Virus record (IMG/VR): IMGVR_UViG_3300048694_000377
Span: 1-62,876 of that record
DNA: 62,876 bases
Source: a virus
Strand: one strand, 5' to 3'
How positions within the stretch are numbered: the first letter of the stretch is position 1; every line of letters begins with the position of its first letter. The notes beneath the pieces were generated by a model. The model saw only the letters and a list, made by a program, of their open reading frames with translations. It made no database searches and was not told the origin of the DNA. Both the position numbers and the translations under genes were made by a program. Below, piece after piece: positions 7,608 through 14,934 of the stretch.

Positions 7608-9131
7608 TTAAACTGTGTAAAACCGCTCGCGGTAGCGGCTCCCTTTGAAATACACCACATCTTCTGGCTCGTCACTGGGCAAACGCAAAAAGCCACCCTG
7701 CCTGAACCGCATCAGCGCAAGCGTCGTTGCATCAACCAAGTCATCGTGTTCGCCTGCGGGAAACGCAGCTACCTCATCCACCAACTCTTCTGCCCATCGA
7801 GTTTGTGGCACCCATACTTTACCCGATGCAATGATGTCGGCCACTGAGTTCAATCTGGCAATCTTATCTTGTCCTTTGCTCGGCGTATACTCCTGCACTG
7901 GCACGCCCATCGCTCGCATGTCATAGATCAGTGGCGCACCAGACGCTTTCTTCTCGATGATCACACTGTCAGGTTCGTACATCTTGTACTCATCCAAGAC
8001 GTCACGTTTTAAATCAGGAAACTCAACGCGTTTTTTGTACACGTTCAAGAGAATCAAATTTGGTCTGAACCCATCTTCTTTACAGTGAAACACGCCCCAC
8101 GTTGTGCCCGCTGAATAGTCAGCACGGTTATTTTTCTCAAACGCCGTGTCCCAACTCTGAAGGATGTACTCACATTGCGGCGGCTCGTCTTTTTCCCACC
8201 ACTTCCACCAATCGCGTTTAACAATCGCTGACTCGTTACCTACCGGGTTTTGCTGGTACTGCGCTTGCCATTTTGCATTGGGCAGTTCTTCATGCAAAGC
8301 CTCAAGTTCTTCTTTGCTCCAAAACCCCGGCCATAGGGGATTACCCGAAGGCAAAATAGCTGGAAACTCAATCACCTCCCAACCCTCACCGCCTCGCTGT
8401 GCATCGGCTTTTAGCACTTGACCGGTCAAATCTCTTTGAGCCCAGCGAGTCATCACGATCACAATTGCACCGCCTGGTTGCAGACGCTGCCTTGGACCTG
8501 ACGTATACCATTCGTATACCTTGTCGTAAATCTCAGGGCTCGTTGCCGCAAGTGCAGCCTCTTGTTCTGAGTGCGGGTCGTCAATGATCAGAATGTCAGC
8601 GCCTTTACCGGTGACGGCACCGCCCACACCAATAGCAAAGTAGTCCCCGCCCCGGTTGGTATTCCACCGCCCTGCCGCTTTGGAATCCGCTTGCAAACTA
8701 ACGCCGGGAAAAATTTCAGAAAAAACATCTGAGTCCACCAAGTTACGCACCTTACGACCGAAACCCACCGCAAGCTCCGCTGTATGCGATGTCTGGATCA
8801 CTTTTTTCTGCGGAAATTTACCCAAAAACCACGCCGGTAACAGATAAGACGCAAATTCTGACTTGGTATGCCGTGGCGGCATGTTGATGATGAGTCGTTT
8901 TAGCTCTCCACGAGCTACCCGCTCAAAGGCTTCAGCCATTCGCTTGTGATGCGCGCCTTCAATGAAGTGCGGCCACACTTTTTTCACAAACGGTATGAAT
9001 TTTTGGCGAGCTAATTCGCGTTCTGCAAGAATATCGTGCTCTTCAAACGTTGCGTACAGGTCAAGTATCTGCGCGTCGCTCATATTAGGCAGCGCTTTTT
9101 GTAGTTTTAACAGCTTTTGTGCATCAAACAT
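7608..9131 (-). CDS. Terminase large subunit
   Basis: 507 residues from the ATG at 9131, which overlaps the stop of the upstream gene; the frame is open further upstream but has no better start. The ATPase domain has the degenerate Walker A PPRHTKSE near residue 85, Walker B ILIIDDP near 180 and a coupling segment VMTRWAQ. The C-terminal RNase H-like nuclease shows SWDTAF near 328, a middle acidic IIEKKASG and the last acidic cluster EHDDLVDATT. It pumps DNA through the portal and cuts the concatemer. All motor and nuclease motifs are present. Confidence 0.95.
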   Translation of the reverse strand: MFDAQKLLKLQKALPNMSDAQILDLYATFEEHDILAERELARQKFIPFVKKVWPHFIEGAHHKRMAEAFERVARGELKRLIINMPPRHTKSEFASYLLPAWFLGKFPQKKVIQTSHTAELAVGFGRKVRNLVDSDVFSEIFPGVSLQADSKAAGRWNTNRGGDYFAIGVGGAVTGKGADILIIDDPHSEQEAALAATSPEIYDKVYEWYTSGPRQRLQPGGAIVIVMTRWAQRDLTGQVLKADAQRGGEGWEVIEFPAILPSGNPLWPGFWSKEELEALHEELPNAKWQAQYQQNPVGNESAIVKRDWWKWWEKDEPPQCEYILQSWDTAFEKNNRADYSAGTTWGVFHCKEDGFRPNLILLNVYKKRVEFPDLKRDVLDEYKMYEPDSVIIEKKASGAPLIYDMRAMGVPVQEYTPSKGQDKIARLNSVADIIASGKVWVPQTRWAEELVDEVAAFPAGEHDDLVDATTLALMRFRQGGFLRLPSDEPEDVVYFKGSRYRERFYTV

Positions 9132-9801
9132 TGTCGTTCTCGCTGCTAGGAACCTGTTTCTTGGCACGCGATGCAATATATTCGCCCAGTTCGTCCTCTT
9201 GCGGGACCTTTTCTTCAAGTATTACATCTTCTACAAGGCCCAATTCTTTCTTTACATCCCGTGATTCAACGTCTACAACAGTGGAATTGAGCAGCCTAGA
9301 AATTTTTTCTTGCAAAATCTGTTTGATATCGCCGCTTGAACGGTGCGTGATGGTGACTTCAGACTTTTCTGTGAATGCCCCGACATCACTGAGCTTGCCC
9401 ATGAGTTCGAGAGCACGCAATTCGTTTTTGGCCTCGCCGCAATTGCTTATTTCAAGCAATCTGTTCATTATGTAAGTGCGTGCTTGAGCCGCGTCGAGCA
9501 CAACTTTGTGGTCGTATTCTGTAAGGAGTGCGGACAGTTTGAGGGCTACATTGCCCTGATATAACGCGGGGGGATTAACTGCAGCATTGCCTCTATTGCC
9601 GCTCTTTTTCTTGTCAACTTCAGCAAAAAGTTTGCGGGCTTCTTCCTCATCGTCTGCCGTCATTTCAAACGGCATGCCCAATTCAGACATTAAATTTGCT
9701 GTATTGGCAGCGACACGGGCATTTTCTTGCAGAGTAGGAGCTACCTGTTCTGCTGCGTTAGCAGGTATTGGGTAGTCCGCTGTTGGCTCGACAGGAATCA
9801 T
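9124..9801 (-). CDS. Putative terminase small subunit
   Basis: 225 residues from the ATG at 9801; the frame is open back to a TTG at 9831 that has no ribosome site. An acidic, flexible N-terminal 80 residues precede a helical region (LKLSALLTEYDHKVVLDAAQARTYIMNR and EAKNELRALELMGKLSDVGAFTEK in parts) resembling the DNA-binding/oligomerising helices of small terminases, and an acidic tail follows. The stop overlaps the start of the large terminase. The gene-free tract upstream could carry the packaging site. The call rests mostly on position and helix pattern. Confidence 0.65.
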   Translation of the reverse strand: MIPVEPTADYPIPANAAEQVAPTLQENARVAANTANLMSELGMPFEMTADDEEEARKLFAEVDKKKSGNRGNAAVNPPALYQGNVALKLSALLTEYDHKVVLDAAQARTYIMNRLLEISNCGEAKNELRALELMGKLSDVGAFTEKSEVTITHRSSGDIKQILQEKISRLLNSTVVDVESRDVKKELGLVEDVILEEKVPQEDELGEYIASRAKKQVPSSENDNV

Positions 9802-9854
9802 GAGTTGTTGCGCACCTTGAAGGGATGGCAAAAATGTAACAGAAAACTTTCAAT

Positions 9855-9886
9855 AAAAAAAGCCCCCCAGCTTTTGGCCAAGGGGC
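9855..9886 (-). terminator. Terminator upstream of terminase genes
   Basis: On the minus strand a GCCCC/GGGGC stem extended by wobble pairs is followed by seven T. It is a second stop for leftward transcription coming from the paralogue genes. Confidence 0.75.
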
Positions 9887-10177
9887 AAGAGGAGAGAGCA
9901 ACTACAAGCTGCGGCGGAGAGAGAACCGCAGCATTCCGATCATACCGATTCCTACGGGTCCCTTCAAGGGGGTGGTTTTGTATATTGTGATTTTGTAGTT
10001 TGCTACGGAGAATTTAATGGGGGTGGGGGGTGTTTAATTTCAATTTGCGGTATCGGGTGAGTGGATTAGAGTGTAGTGGGCCCCTACCTCCCCTTCGCTG
10101 GGTTTTGGGGGGCTGGGGTAGCTGGGGGGCCGGATCGCTGGGCCAAGTAGACCGGATCAGGGGCTGCTGCTGGGCGT

Positions 10178-10205
10178 AAAAAAGCCCAGCTTGTTAGGCT
10201 GGGCT
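10178..10205 (-). terminator. Terminator after paralogue A
   Basis: A perfect 8-bp stem AGCCCAGC/GCTGGGCT with a 7-base loop is followed on the minus strand by six T, 18 bp past the stop of the 10223-10927 gene. Confidence 0.88.
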
Positions 10206-10222
10206 GAATATGAGTTTATATA

Positions 10223-10927
10223 TTACTGGTTGTGTGTCTTGCCCATTCGCATATCGTCCAGTGTGTCGAATAATGATTGATCTTCGATCGTGTATGCGAT
10301 ATCAGTGTATTCGTCCAGGATCTCCAAGACTGCCTCCAGTTTCTCGATATCAGTACATTTGGCTGCAGCTTCTTTGACCTGAGCTCTCAGGCTGCGCAGC
10401 TCTTCGCCATGCGCTTTATTCTCTTCGCTGGTCTTGAGCTTCAACACTTTGTCCAGCTCTTTTTGTTTTTTCTTCAGGTCTTTGTTCTCAGGGTTTTTTG
10501 CCATAGCTTCGTACGTCTTCGCAAGCTGATCACGCAAGTGGATCGCTGGTGTGTCTTCGTACTTTTGCAGCAGCTCTTCGTTTGCTTTCTCACGTTCAGC
10601 ACGTTTCTTTTCGGCTGCAGCCGATGTACTGGTAGGTTTGGTCAACCCGAACAAGTTGTTCAAGAGCTTGGCAAAATCAGCCCAGGCTGCATCGTGCGCA
10701 TTACCAGTGAGCTGCGGGTTTGCGTGAGCATGACCAGCAACCCATTCCATGCGGTAGTTTTCCCAGCGGTCAAAGCTGGGGTTTGTCCCCATCGTCCTGG
10801 CTGCGTCTTGAGCTATGCTCAGGGTTTCCATTTTGCTCTTGGCATAACGTCCACCTTGTTCATAGGCTGCGTTTTTGTCGTCAAAGCTCAAAGCTTCCAC
10901 GGCTGCTGCTACTGTAGTTTTCTCCAT
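10223..10927 (-). CDS. Paralogue A of a tandem pair, unknown helical protein
   Basis: 234 residues; the ATG follows a GGAG site. Residues 20-90 (RYAKSKMETLSIAQDAARTMG, then FDRWENYRMEWVAGHAHANP) are alpha-helical. Residues about 105-200 form a charged coiled coil beginning AAEKKRAEREKANEELLQK. It aligns end to end with the neighbour at 11151-11777: shared YAKS/FAKS, RT.GT.P..D.W...R..WV.., AAEKKR.ER.KA.EL.Q.., and MAKNPENK versus AQNPMKKS. It has its own promoter (10977-11005) and terminator, so it is a single-gene unit divergent from the early operon. Function unknown; an early host-takeover or regulatory role is a guess. Confidence 0.75.
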   Translation of the reverse strand: MEKTTVAAAVEALSFDDKNAAYEQGGRYAKSKMETLSIAQDAARTMGTNPSFDRWENYRMEWVAGHAHANPQLTGNAHDAAWADFAKLLNNLFGLTKPTSTSAAAEKKRAEREKANEELLQKYEDTPAIHLRDQLAKTYEAMAKNPENKDLKKKQKELDKVLKLKTSEENKAHGEELRSLRAQVKEAAAKCTDIEKLEAVLEILDEYTDIAYTIEDQSLFDTLDDMRMGKTHNQ

Positions 10928-10967
10928 TTTGATCTCCAGTTATCCCGATCGCCAATCGATCAGGTCT

Positions 10968-10987
10968 CTTGATACTATGCTATCAAG
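10968..10987. repeat. Inverted repeat over paralogue A promoter -10
   Basis: CTTGATA and TATCAAG arms flank 6 bp that contain part of the -10 element of the leftward promoter. This arrangement suits an operator. Confidence 0.4.
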
Positions 10988-11005
10988 CTTACAAGACCCT
11001 TACAA
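10977..11005 (-). promoter_or_regulatory. Sigma70-like promoter of paralogue A
   Basis: On the minus strand TTGTAA and TAGCAT are separated by 17 bp, 50 bp upstream of the ATG at 10927. The match is moderate but spacing is ideal. Confidence 0.5.
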
Positions 11006-11048
11006 AATAAAAAATCTACTTAGGACAAACCCTAACCCAGCAACCAGC

Positions 11049-11075
11049 GACATGATGACCAAAAATCACTATGTC
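11049..11075. promoter_or_regulatory. 27-bp dyad, copy 1
   Basis: Half-sites GACATGATGAC and ATCACTATGTC with a 5-bp spacer. It lies upstream of the paralogue A promoter and is the leftmost copy found. Confidence 0.6.
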
Positions 11076-11082
11076 CAAGCAG

Positions 11083-11109
11083 GGAACGGTCATTTCAACG
11101 CGGGAGCCC
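11083..11109. repeat. 27-bp direct repeat, copy 1
   Basis: Exactly repeated at 11935-11961. It begins GGAACGGTCA and ends GGGAGCCC. It starts 156 bp upstream of the paralogue A start; copy 2 starts 158 bp upstream of paralogue B, so the repeat belongs to a duplicated gene-plus-upstream unit. Confidence 0.85.
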
Positions 11110-11137
11110 AAAAAAACCTGAGGGAATTTCCCTCAGG
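11110..11137 (-). terminator. Terminator after paralogue B
   Basis: A perfect 9-bp stem CCTGAGGGA/TCCCTCAGG with a 3-base loop precedes seven T on the minus strand, 14 bp past the stop of the 11151-11777 gene. Confidence 0.9.
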
Positions 11138-11150
11138 CAAACTGGCTAGA

Positions 11151-11777
11151 TCAACCTATTTTGATATCAAAATTGAGTTCATCAAGGACATCACACGCCG
11201 CATCGATTCGGATCGGGTCGTTACATTCCCTCGCCAACTTGAACAGTCGATCCCTTGATGCTTTCAACGCATCACGATTGACCTCTGCCTGAGCCTTTGC
11301 CCTTTGTTTTACTGCCCTTTCCAATTCACCCAACAATGAGGATTTTTTCATCGGGTTCTGTGCTTGGTCGGCGTATGCTTTCTGTAGCATGCCAGTTAAG
11401 TCGGCGTCAGAATAGGCCTCAAATCGTTGCGCCAATTCCTGAGCCTTTTTGGCCCGTTCCTGAGCCTTTTTTTCGGCGGCCTCCGATTTTGCTTTTGGTG
11501 CTTCGATACCATAGGACTCGGTGAGCCTGCCCTTGAATCGGGCAAAGGCCTTGTCGGCGCTGTTCCCCTTTGCCTGTGGTTTGACGCTAACATAGGCATT
11601 GACCCAACTGATGCGGCATTGGTTCCAATGGTCAATGGTTGGATCGGTTCCAAGGGTTCTAGCGTAAACCTCTAACGAGCCCTGTGCGTCAATTTCCGAT
11701 TTTGCAAACATGCGCCCTGCCTCGCATGCGCCCTCAATGGTGGGCACTGCCACCTGTGTTGCTATTGTGTTGCTCAT
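11151..11777 (-). CDS. Paralogue B of a tandem pair, unknown helical protein
   Basis: 208 residues with the ATG at 11777 after a TTGGAG site. Same layout as the neighbour at 10223: helical N-terminus (RMFAKSEID, YARTLGTDPTIDHWNQCRISWV), a Lys/Ala/Glu coiled coil (AAEKKAQERAKKAQELAQRFEAY), then a helical C-terminus ending in CDVLDELNFDIKIG, which matches LEVLDEYTDIAYTI-like text in paralogue A. It has its own terminator, and a dyad sits 25 bp upstream of its start, over the likely transcription start. Divergent from the early operon. Function unknown; the duplication implies dose or specialisation matters. Confidence 0.75.
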   Translation of the reverse strand: MSNTIATQVAVPTIEGACEAGRMFAKSEIDAQGSLEVYARTLGTDPTIDHWNQCRISWVNAYVSVKPQAKGNSADKAFARFKGRLTESYGIEAPKAKSEAAEKKAQERAKKAQELAQRFEAYSDADLTGMLQKAYADQAQNPMKKSSLLGELERAVKQRAKAQAEVNRDALKASRDRLFKLARECNDPIRIDAACDVLDELNFDIKIG

Positions 11778-11801
11778 ACATTCTCCAAGTTAGTGAGTGT
11801 T

Positions 11802-11828
11802 AACATGATGACCCCTTGTCATCATGTC
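11802..11828. promoter_or_regulatory. 27-bp dyad, copy 2
   Basis: Half-sites AACATGATGAC and GTCATCATGTC with 5 bp between; 10 of 11 positions are symmetric. It begins 25 bp upstream of the paralogue B ATG, just past a TATTAT box on the minus strand, where a repressor would block initiation. Confidence 0.65.
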
Positions 11829-11934
11829 CCTACGATAATAGCCAGTCACCTTACATGGCGCTTACAAAATTTACAAAAAGCTAAAATTTTGCAATAGGGA
11901 GACAAATGTCCTATGCACAAGACAATTCGGGAAC

Positions 11935-11961
11935 GGAACGGTCATTTCAACGCGGGAGCCC
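11935..11961. repeat. 27-bp direct repeat, copy 2
   Basis: Identical to 11083-11109 and placed 158 bp upstream of paralogue B. Its retention without a change suggests a recent duplication or a selected site. Confidence 0.85.
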
Positions 11962-12492
11962 CGCAAAAAGCGCCAAAAACGCCTGTTTTTTGTATACAAT
12001 TTTTAAATGTTCTAAAAAAACACGGAACAATACACTTTTTCAGAACAACCTAAGTTGTTGATTTTAAAGGAAAGTTCATTATTGTTCTATTGTTCTTGGG
12101 GTTTTTGAGAATTTTCGAATTTTCACTTTTGCTGTTCGCACGGGCCTCTCGGCAAGTGCCCCTCAGGGGGGCGGTAGTTTCCCGCGAATATATTTTTTCC
12201 CGCACTCTCCCATAACATTAAGAACATTGATTATTATTTAAGCAAATAAAAAATAAAAACATATATAAATCAATAACTTACGCCAAAAATCAAATGTTCG
12301 AATTTTTCCTTGTAATGTTCGAATTTTTCATTTTTTTAGAACATTGTAAAACTTCTACATTCATCGCTACCCTCATTCTGAATACCTTTGCCAGACATAT
12401 TGTTCTATCCCCCTTTTGTTACATTCAAAACAATCCCCTGCCGAACAACCCAGATCATCCCCCGACACATCCCTTGCAAAGCAGACAACCAC
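11962..12492. other. AT-rich gene-free control or origin region
   Basis: About 530 bp between the leftward paralogues and the rightward early promoter with no credible gene. The first 400 bp are very AT rich and hold many GAACAWT/AWTGTTC motifs (see 12005-12406). The last 140 bp are pyrimidine-rich on the plus strand. The tract separates divergent transcription units, a normal place for a replication origin or operator region. Confidence 0.55.
12005..12406. repeat. Iteron-like GAACAWT / AWTGTTC cluster
   Basis: Copies in either orientation at about 12007, 12025, 12042, 12081, 12089, 12221, 12293, 12314, 12338 and 12399. Two sit as a 16-bp direct repeat (AATGTTCGAATTTTTC) 21 bp apart, two helical turns, and two as a tandem 8-mer ATTGTTCT. 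The surrounding DNA is AT rich. This fits an origin with initiator iterons or a set of operators. No initiator protein is recognised nearby. Confidence 0.55.
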
Positions 12493-12521
12493 TTGACATT
12501 GTATAGTATTTATGGTATACT
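12493..12521 (+). promoter_or_regulatory. Strong sigma70 early promoter
   Basis: TTGACA and TATACT separated by 17 bp, followed by TATACTCAG also seen at the second promoter. It faces the early genes, with a leader of about 125 bp before the first ATG at 12653. Confidence 0.9.
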
Positions 12522-12580
12522 CAGGCTCTGCCTTCGAGCAGGGGGTCGGCTATGCGTGTTTCACTCATGCCCACCTCAGC

Positions 12581-12607
12581 GACAAAATGACACATGGTCA
12601 CTATGTC
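12581..12607. promoter_or_regulatory. 27-bp dyad, copy 3
   Basis: Half-sites GACAAAATGAC and GTCACTATGTC with a 5-bp spacer, in the untranslated leader 60 bp downstream of the early promoter. In RNA it would form a hairpin with a 5-base loop. Confidence 0.7.
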
Positions 12608-12652
12608 GTTTCCATCGGTCTATCAACATTTCTTCCCTTTCAGGAGTCAGCA

Positions 12653-12898
12653 ATGCAAATTCGATCTGCCAACAACGCATCACATCAACCTATCAAAGTA
12701 GCAAACCCAATCATCATTGCCTTCGACCGCAACTGGAACGAACTATTCCGCAAGCCACTCAGCGAGATCGAAGGCATGGCATACGGCGTGCGGGAAGACT
12801 ACGAGTCTGGCTATCGCGGTATCAAATCCAACTGGTGTGTCAGCAAATCAACCGACCCCATCATCCAACGCATCTGCGCGTGGGCAACGCCAAACTGA
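12653..12898 (+). CDS. First early protein, unknown
   Basis: 81 residues from the ATG at 12653, which has an AGGAG site 7 bp away; the frame is open upstream but that part is leader containing a dyad. Sequence features: a short N-terminus MQIRSANNASHQPIKVANP, a hydrophobic strand IIIAFDRNWNELF, then YGVREDYESGYRGIKSNWCVSKS. The fold is probably small alpha/beta. As the first gene behind the strongest promoter it is likely made very early, a usual place for host-takeover proteins. Family not recognised. Confidence 0.7.
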   Translation: MQIRSANNASHQPIKVANPIIIAFDRNWNELFRKPLSEIEGMAYGVREDYESGYRGIKSNWCVSKSTDPIIQRICAWATPN

Positions 12899-12912
12899 AA
12901 GCAAACCTCACC

Positions 12913-13155
12913 ATGACATACAAACGATACAAAAACGGCTACTGCCAAGCTGTTGGATGCAACAACGGCATCGGTAAGAAACGTGCATCTTACGGACACC
13001 TCATCTGCAAGGGTTGCGGAGAAGAGCAATCCCGCATCACACGACAGTCTTGGACTGTGCTACAAGAGTATGGAAAGGGTGGCTATATGTTTGTCACCCC
13101 GACCTCTGCGCCGACTGCACTTAAACAAACCAACCAGAAGGAGATACGGACATGA
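12913..13155 (+). CDS. Small zinc-ribbon-like early protein
   Basis: 80 residues from the ATG at 12913. Residues about 11-37 hold C-x4-C and C-x2-C pairs (CQAVGC and CKGCGEE), a likely zinc-binding knuckle, followed by a polar tail. The frame is open much further upstream but the upstream part overlaps the preceding gene. Its stop overlaps the next gene's ATG (ATGA). It is probably a small nucleic-acid or protein-binding factor; no family recognised. Confidence 0.6.
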   Translation: MTYKRYKNGYCQAVGCNNGIGKKRASYGHLICKGCGEEQSRITRQSWTVLQEYGKGGYMFVTPTSAPTALKQTNQKEIRT

Positions 13156-13373
13156 GCGAACTGCGGATCTGGGAAATCGAAGGAGAAGGGGAGTGCGACA
13201 AAGTGATGGACAGTCACCCTGTCCAAAAAACACCAGTCTCACTACGCATCTATGAACACGGCATGCACTTGGCTGAAGCCATGCGCAAAGCCAACTTGAT
13301 CGAGCAAGCCAACGACCTTGAAATCTGGGTGCTTGGCATGGTGCATGAACTGGAGGAAGCAAATGAAACGTAA
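13152..13373 (+). CDS. Small acidic early protein
   Basis: 73 residues, ATG at 13152 within an ATGA overlap and behind AAGGAG. The N-terminus MSELRIWEIEGEGECDKVMDSHP is acidic. The C-terminal half (GMHLAEAMRKANLIEQANDLEIWVLGMVHELEEANET) looks like two helices. A 27-bp dyad lies inside codons 16-24, so the site is kept despite coding constraint. Unknown function. Confidence 0.65.
   Translation: MSELRIWEIEGEGECDKVMDSHPVQKTPVSLRIYEHGMHLAEAMRKANLIEQANDLEIWVLGMVHELEEANET
13197..13223. promoter_or_regulatory. 27-bp dyad, copy 4
   Basis: Half-sites GACAAAGTGAT and GTCACCCTGTC with a 5-bp spacer, inside the coding region of the 73-residue gene. It is one of the weaker copies (8 of 11 positions symmetric). 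Confidence 0.5.
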
Positions 13374-13575
13374 TCTTGTTGTAAGGGAACTGATCAATAA
13401 TCCAAATCGAAACGCAGGCAAGCACAGTAGTGCGAAGCAAAAAGCATTATCAACCGCAACCATGAAGGAACTTGATATGGAACTAGTCAAACACGCAGAC
13501 GAACTGCAACACGCCAAAGACTTGGAGGACTTTGGTTTATTCGATGCAAGCAAGCAAGCCCTCAAGACAAAGTGA
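13363..13575 (+). CDS. Small helical early protein
   Basis: 70 residues from the ATG at 13363 with a GGAGG site; it overlaps the end of the previous gene by 11 bp. Basic N-terminus (MKRNLVVRELINNPNRNAGK), then a charged helical region (KALSTATMKELDMELVKHADELQHAKDLEDFGLF in parts). The stop codon lies within a dyad copy. No family recognised. Confidence 0.6.
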   Translation: MKRNLVVRELINNPNRNAGKHSSAKQKALSTATMKELDMELVKHADELQHAKDLEDFGLFDASKQALKTK

Positions 13576-13592
13576 CCGGCAGTCATCTTGTC
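13566..13592. promoter_or_regulatory. 27-bp dyad, copy 5
   Basis: Half-sites GACAAAGTGAC and GTCATCTTGTC with a 5-bp spacer. It spans the stop of the 70-residue gene and ends 34 bp before the MoxR start, so it occupies the intercistronic gap. Confidence 0.65.
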
Positions 13593-13625
13593 ATTCAACT
13601 CAACTGCAACTACTAAGGAAACAAA

Positions 13626-14717
13626 ATGGAAGTCAGACTCTCAACCGAAATCTCTTTGAACGAAGCCGAGGAACTCATCCTTGCTATCGGACATACAAAC
13701 GCTGTGCATCTTGTCGGCGAACCAGGGGTCGGCAAAACTGCGATGTTTGAGCGCATCGTAGACAGAACAGGGTTTCGTGGCATCTACATAGATACGCCTA
13801 ATACAGAGTTAGGTGACATTGGCATCCCCATGCCCAACCATGAGACCAAGACCACATCTCTGTATCCCAACGACCATTGGGGTTTCCACACTGGTGAACC
13901 ACTGGTGATTTTCATTGACGAATTCACCAAGCCCTCATCACAGGCTGTCCAAAACATGCTACACCCACTGCTCAACGAGCGCCGGATCGGTGGCTTTAAG
14001 CAACACAAAGACACCATCGTCATCACGGCGGGTAACAACACAACCGATGGCGTGGGCGACATGCTCAAAGCTCACTCTTTGAACCGACTCACTGTTGTGC
14101 CTATCAAGAAACCACACGCAGGGTTTAACGCCGATGGTAGCGTGGATGAGGACTCATGGGGTATGTGGGCTATCCAGAACGACATTGCAGAGGAAGTGGT
14201 GGCTTGGATCAAAGCCTACCCGCATGCCCTTGCATCGTATCGTGACCCAAGCCAAGCCGACAACCACTACATCTTCAACCCCAAGACTCCGCAGAAATCG
14301 TATGTGTCGCCTCGCTCACTTGCACGGGCAAGCAACATCGTCAAGGGCAGAGACTCCATCACACGCAATGCTCTCATTACTGCGCTATCAGGAACCATTG
14401 GTGAGCCTGCTGCCAGAGACATGGTGGCGTATGTGGAAGTGTCCGACTCCCTGCCGACATGGGCAGAAGTGATCGCTGACCCCAAGGGTGCGAAACTCCC
14501 ATCGTCACCTGCGGCGTTGAACATCATGGCGTTTGGTGCTTTGCAACGGATTGACCGAGCAACTGTGGGCCCATGGTTTGACTACCTGAAACGCACACCG
14601 AAAGAACTTCAATCGGTGTTTTGCTTGTCTGGTATGAAGCACCCCGAGAAGAAGCAACTCATGGTAACGAACGGCGCATTTGTCAACTGGATGCGTGACA
14701 ACCAGTATTTGTTCTGA
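13626..14717 (+). CDS. MoxR-type AAA+ ATPase
   Basis: 363 residues. Walker A GEPGVGKT at 31-38, Walker B VIFIDEF at 94-100, sensor 1 TAGNN near 134-138, and DMLKAHSLNRLTVVPI in the arginine-finger region, in the order of MoxR/RavA AAA+ ATPases. The segment GIYIDTPNTELGDIGIPMP between Walker A and B is the usual MoxR insert region. MoxR proteins act as hexameric remodelling machines that load or activate a partner with a VWA domain; such a partner is encoded 618 bp downstream (15335-16579). Partner pairing is inferred from family rules and operon order; the phage target is unknown. Confidence 0.88.
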   Translation: MEVRLSTEISLNEAEELILAIGHTNAVHLVGEPGVGKTAMFERIVDRTGFRGIYIDTPNTELGDIGIPMPNHETKTTSLYPNDHWGFHTGEPLVIFIDEFTKPSSQAVQNMLHPLLNERRIGGFKQHKDTIVITAGNNTTDGVGDMLKAHSLNRLTVVPIKKPHAGFNADGSVDEDSWGMWAIQNDIAEEVVAWIKAYPHALASYRDPSQADNHYIFNPKTPQKSYVSPRSLARASNIVKGRDSITRNALITALSGTIGEPAARDMVAYVEVSDSLPTWAEVIADPKGAKLPSSPAALNIMAFGALQRIDRATVGPWFDYLKRTPKELQSVFCLSGMKHPEKKQLMVTNGAFVNWMRDNQYLF

Positions 14718-14729
14718 GAGGAAAGAAGC

Positions 14730-14858
14730 ATGACTGCACATGAACTCTACGAAGCCCTTGATCAAATGAAGATCAAGTATGAAGTGGTGGAAATCTTTGA
14801 AGGCGCAAGGTTCTTGCGTATCGAAGTGGAAGAGGAGGATGAAGATGCTGACGCATGA
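14730..14858 (+). CDS. 42-residue acidic peptide
   Basis: MTAHELYEALDQMKIKYEVV at the N-terminus, then a beta-like EIFEGARFLRIEVEEE and an acidic end DEDADA. The ATG follows a GAGGAAAG site 13 bp after the MoxR stop. Length and acidic tail suit a small adaptor or inhibitor. The next gene starts inside its last codons. Not recognised. Confidence 0.6.
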   Translation: MTAHELYEALDQMKIKYEVVEIFEGARFLRIEVEEEDEDADA

Positions 14859-14934
14859 AGAGAAGATGGTGCGAGTGGTGCTACTCGTTGCCGTCATTGT
14901 GGTGTTACTTGATATCTTAATTTGGAGGCCATGA
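14845..14934 (+). CDS. 29-residue single-pass membrane peptide
   Basis: The sequence starts MLTHEEKMVR and continues with one hydrophobic helix of about 18 residues (VVLLVAVIVVLLDILIW), ending RP. The ATG is preceded by GAGGAGGAT. It overlaps the 42-residue gene by 14 bp, and its stop shares a base with the next gene's ATG. The predicted topology is N-terminus in the cytoplasm. The MoxR-module setting hints at a membrane anchor, but a simple inner-membrane effector is equally possible. Confidence 0.55.
   Translation: MLTHEEKMVRVVLLVAVIVVLLDILIWRP

Larger units (their letters stand above)
9802..10222. other. Gene-free tract upstream of terminase, G-rich
   Basis: About 420 bp without a plausible gene. 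It holds two minus-strand terminators (9855-9886 and 10178-10205), a small GC stem near 9912-9935, and G-runs on the plus strand. At 10100-10129 four runs of three or more G are separated by 4, 2 and 5 bases, which meets the usual G-quadruplex rule. Position just upstream of the small terminase gene makes it a candidate packaging (pac) region. I see no strong minus-strand promoter here, although the terminase genes need one downstream of the second terminator. Confidence 0.5.

Noticed and set aside
12133-12180. tRNA-like GC-rich stretch in the AT-rich tract
   Set aside because: No acceptor stem, anticodon arm or T-arm motif can be drawn from it; no tRNA seen anywhere in the window.
12512-12652. 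N-terminal extension of the first early gene
   Set aside because: It starts inside the promoter spacer and runs through the leader dyad; the AGGAG site supports 12653.
12388-12912. Upstream extension of the zinc-ribbon frame (175 residues)
   Set aside because: It would cross the early promoter and dyad and overlap the first early gene; no ribosome site before the ATG at 12913.
14267-14527. Minus-strand frames inside the MoxR and VWA genes
   Set aside because: Shadows with no start signals; all genes from 12.6 to 31.3 kb are on the plus strand.
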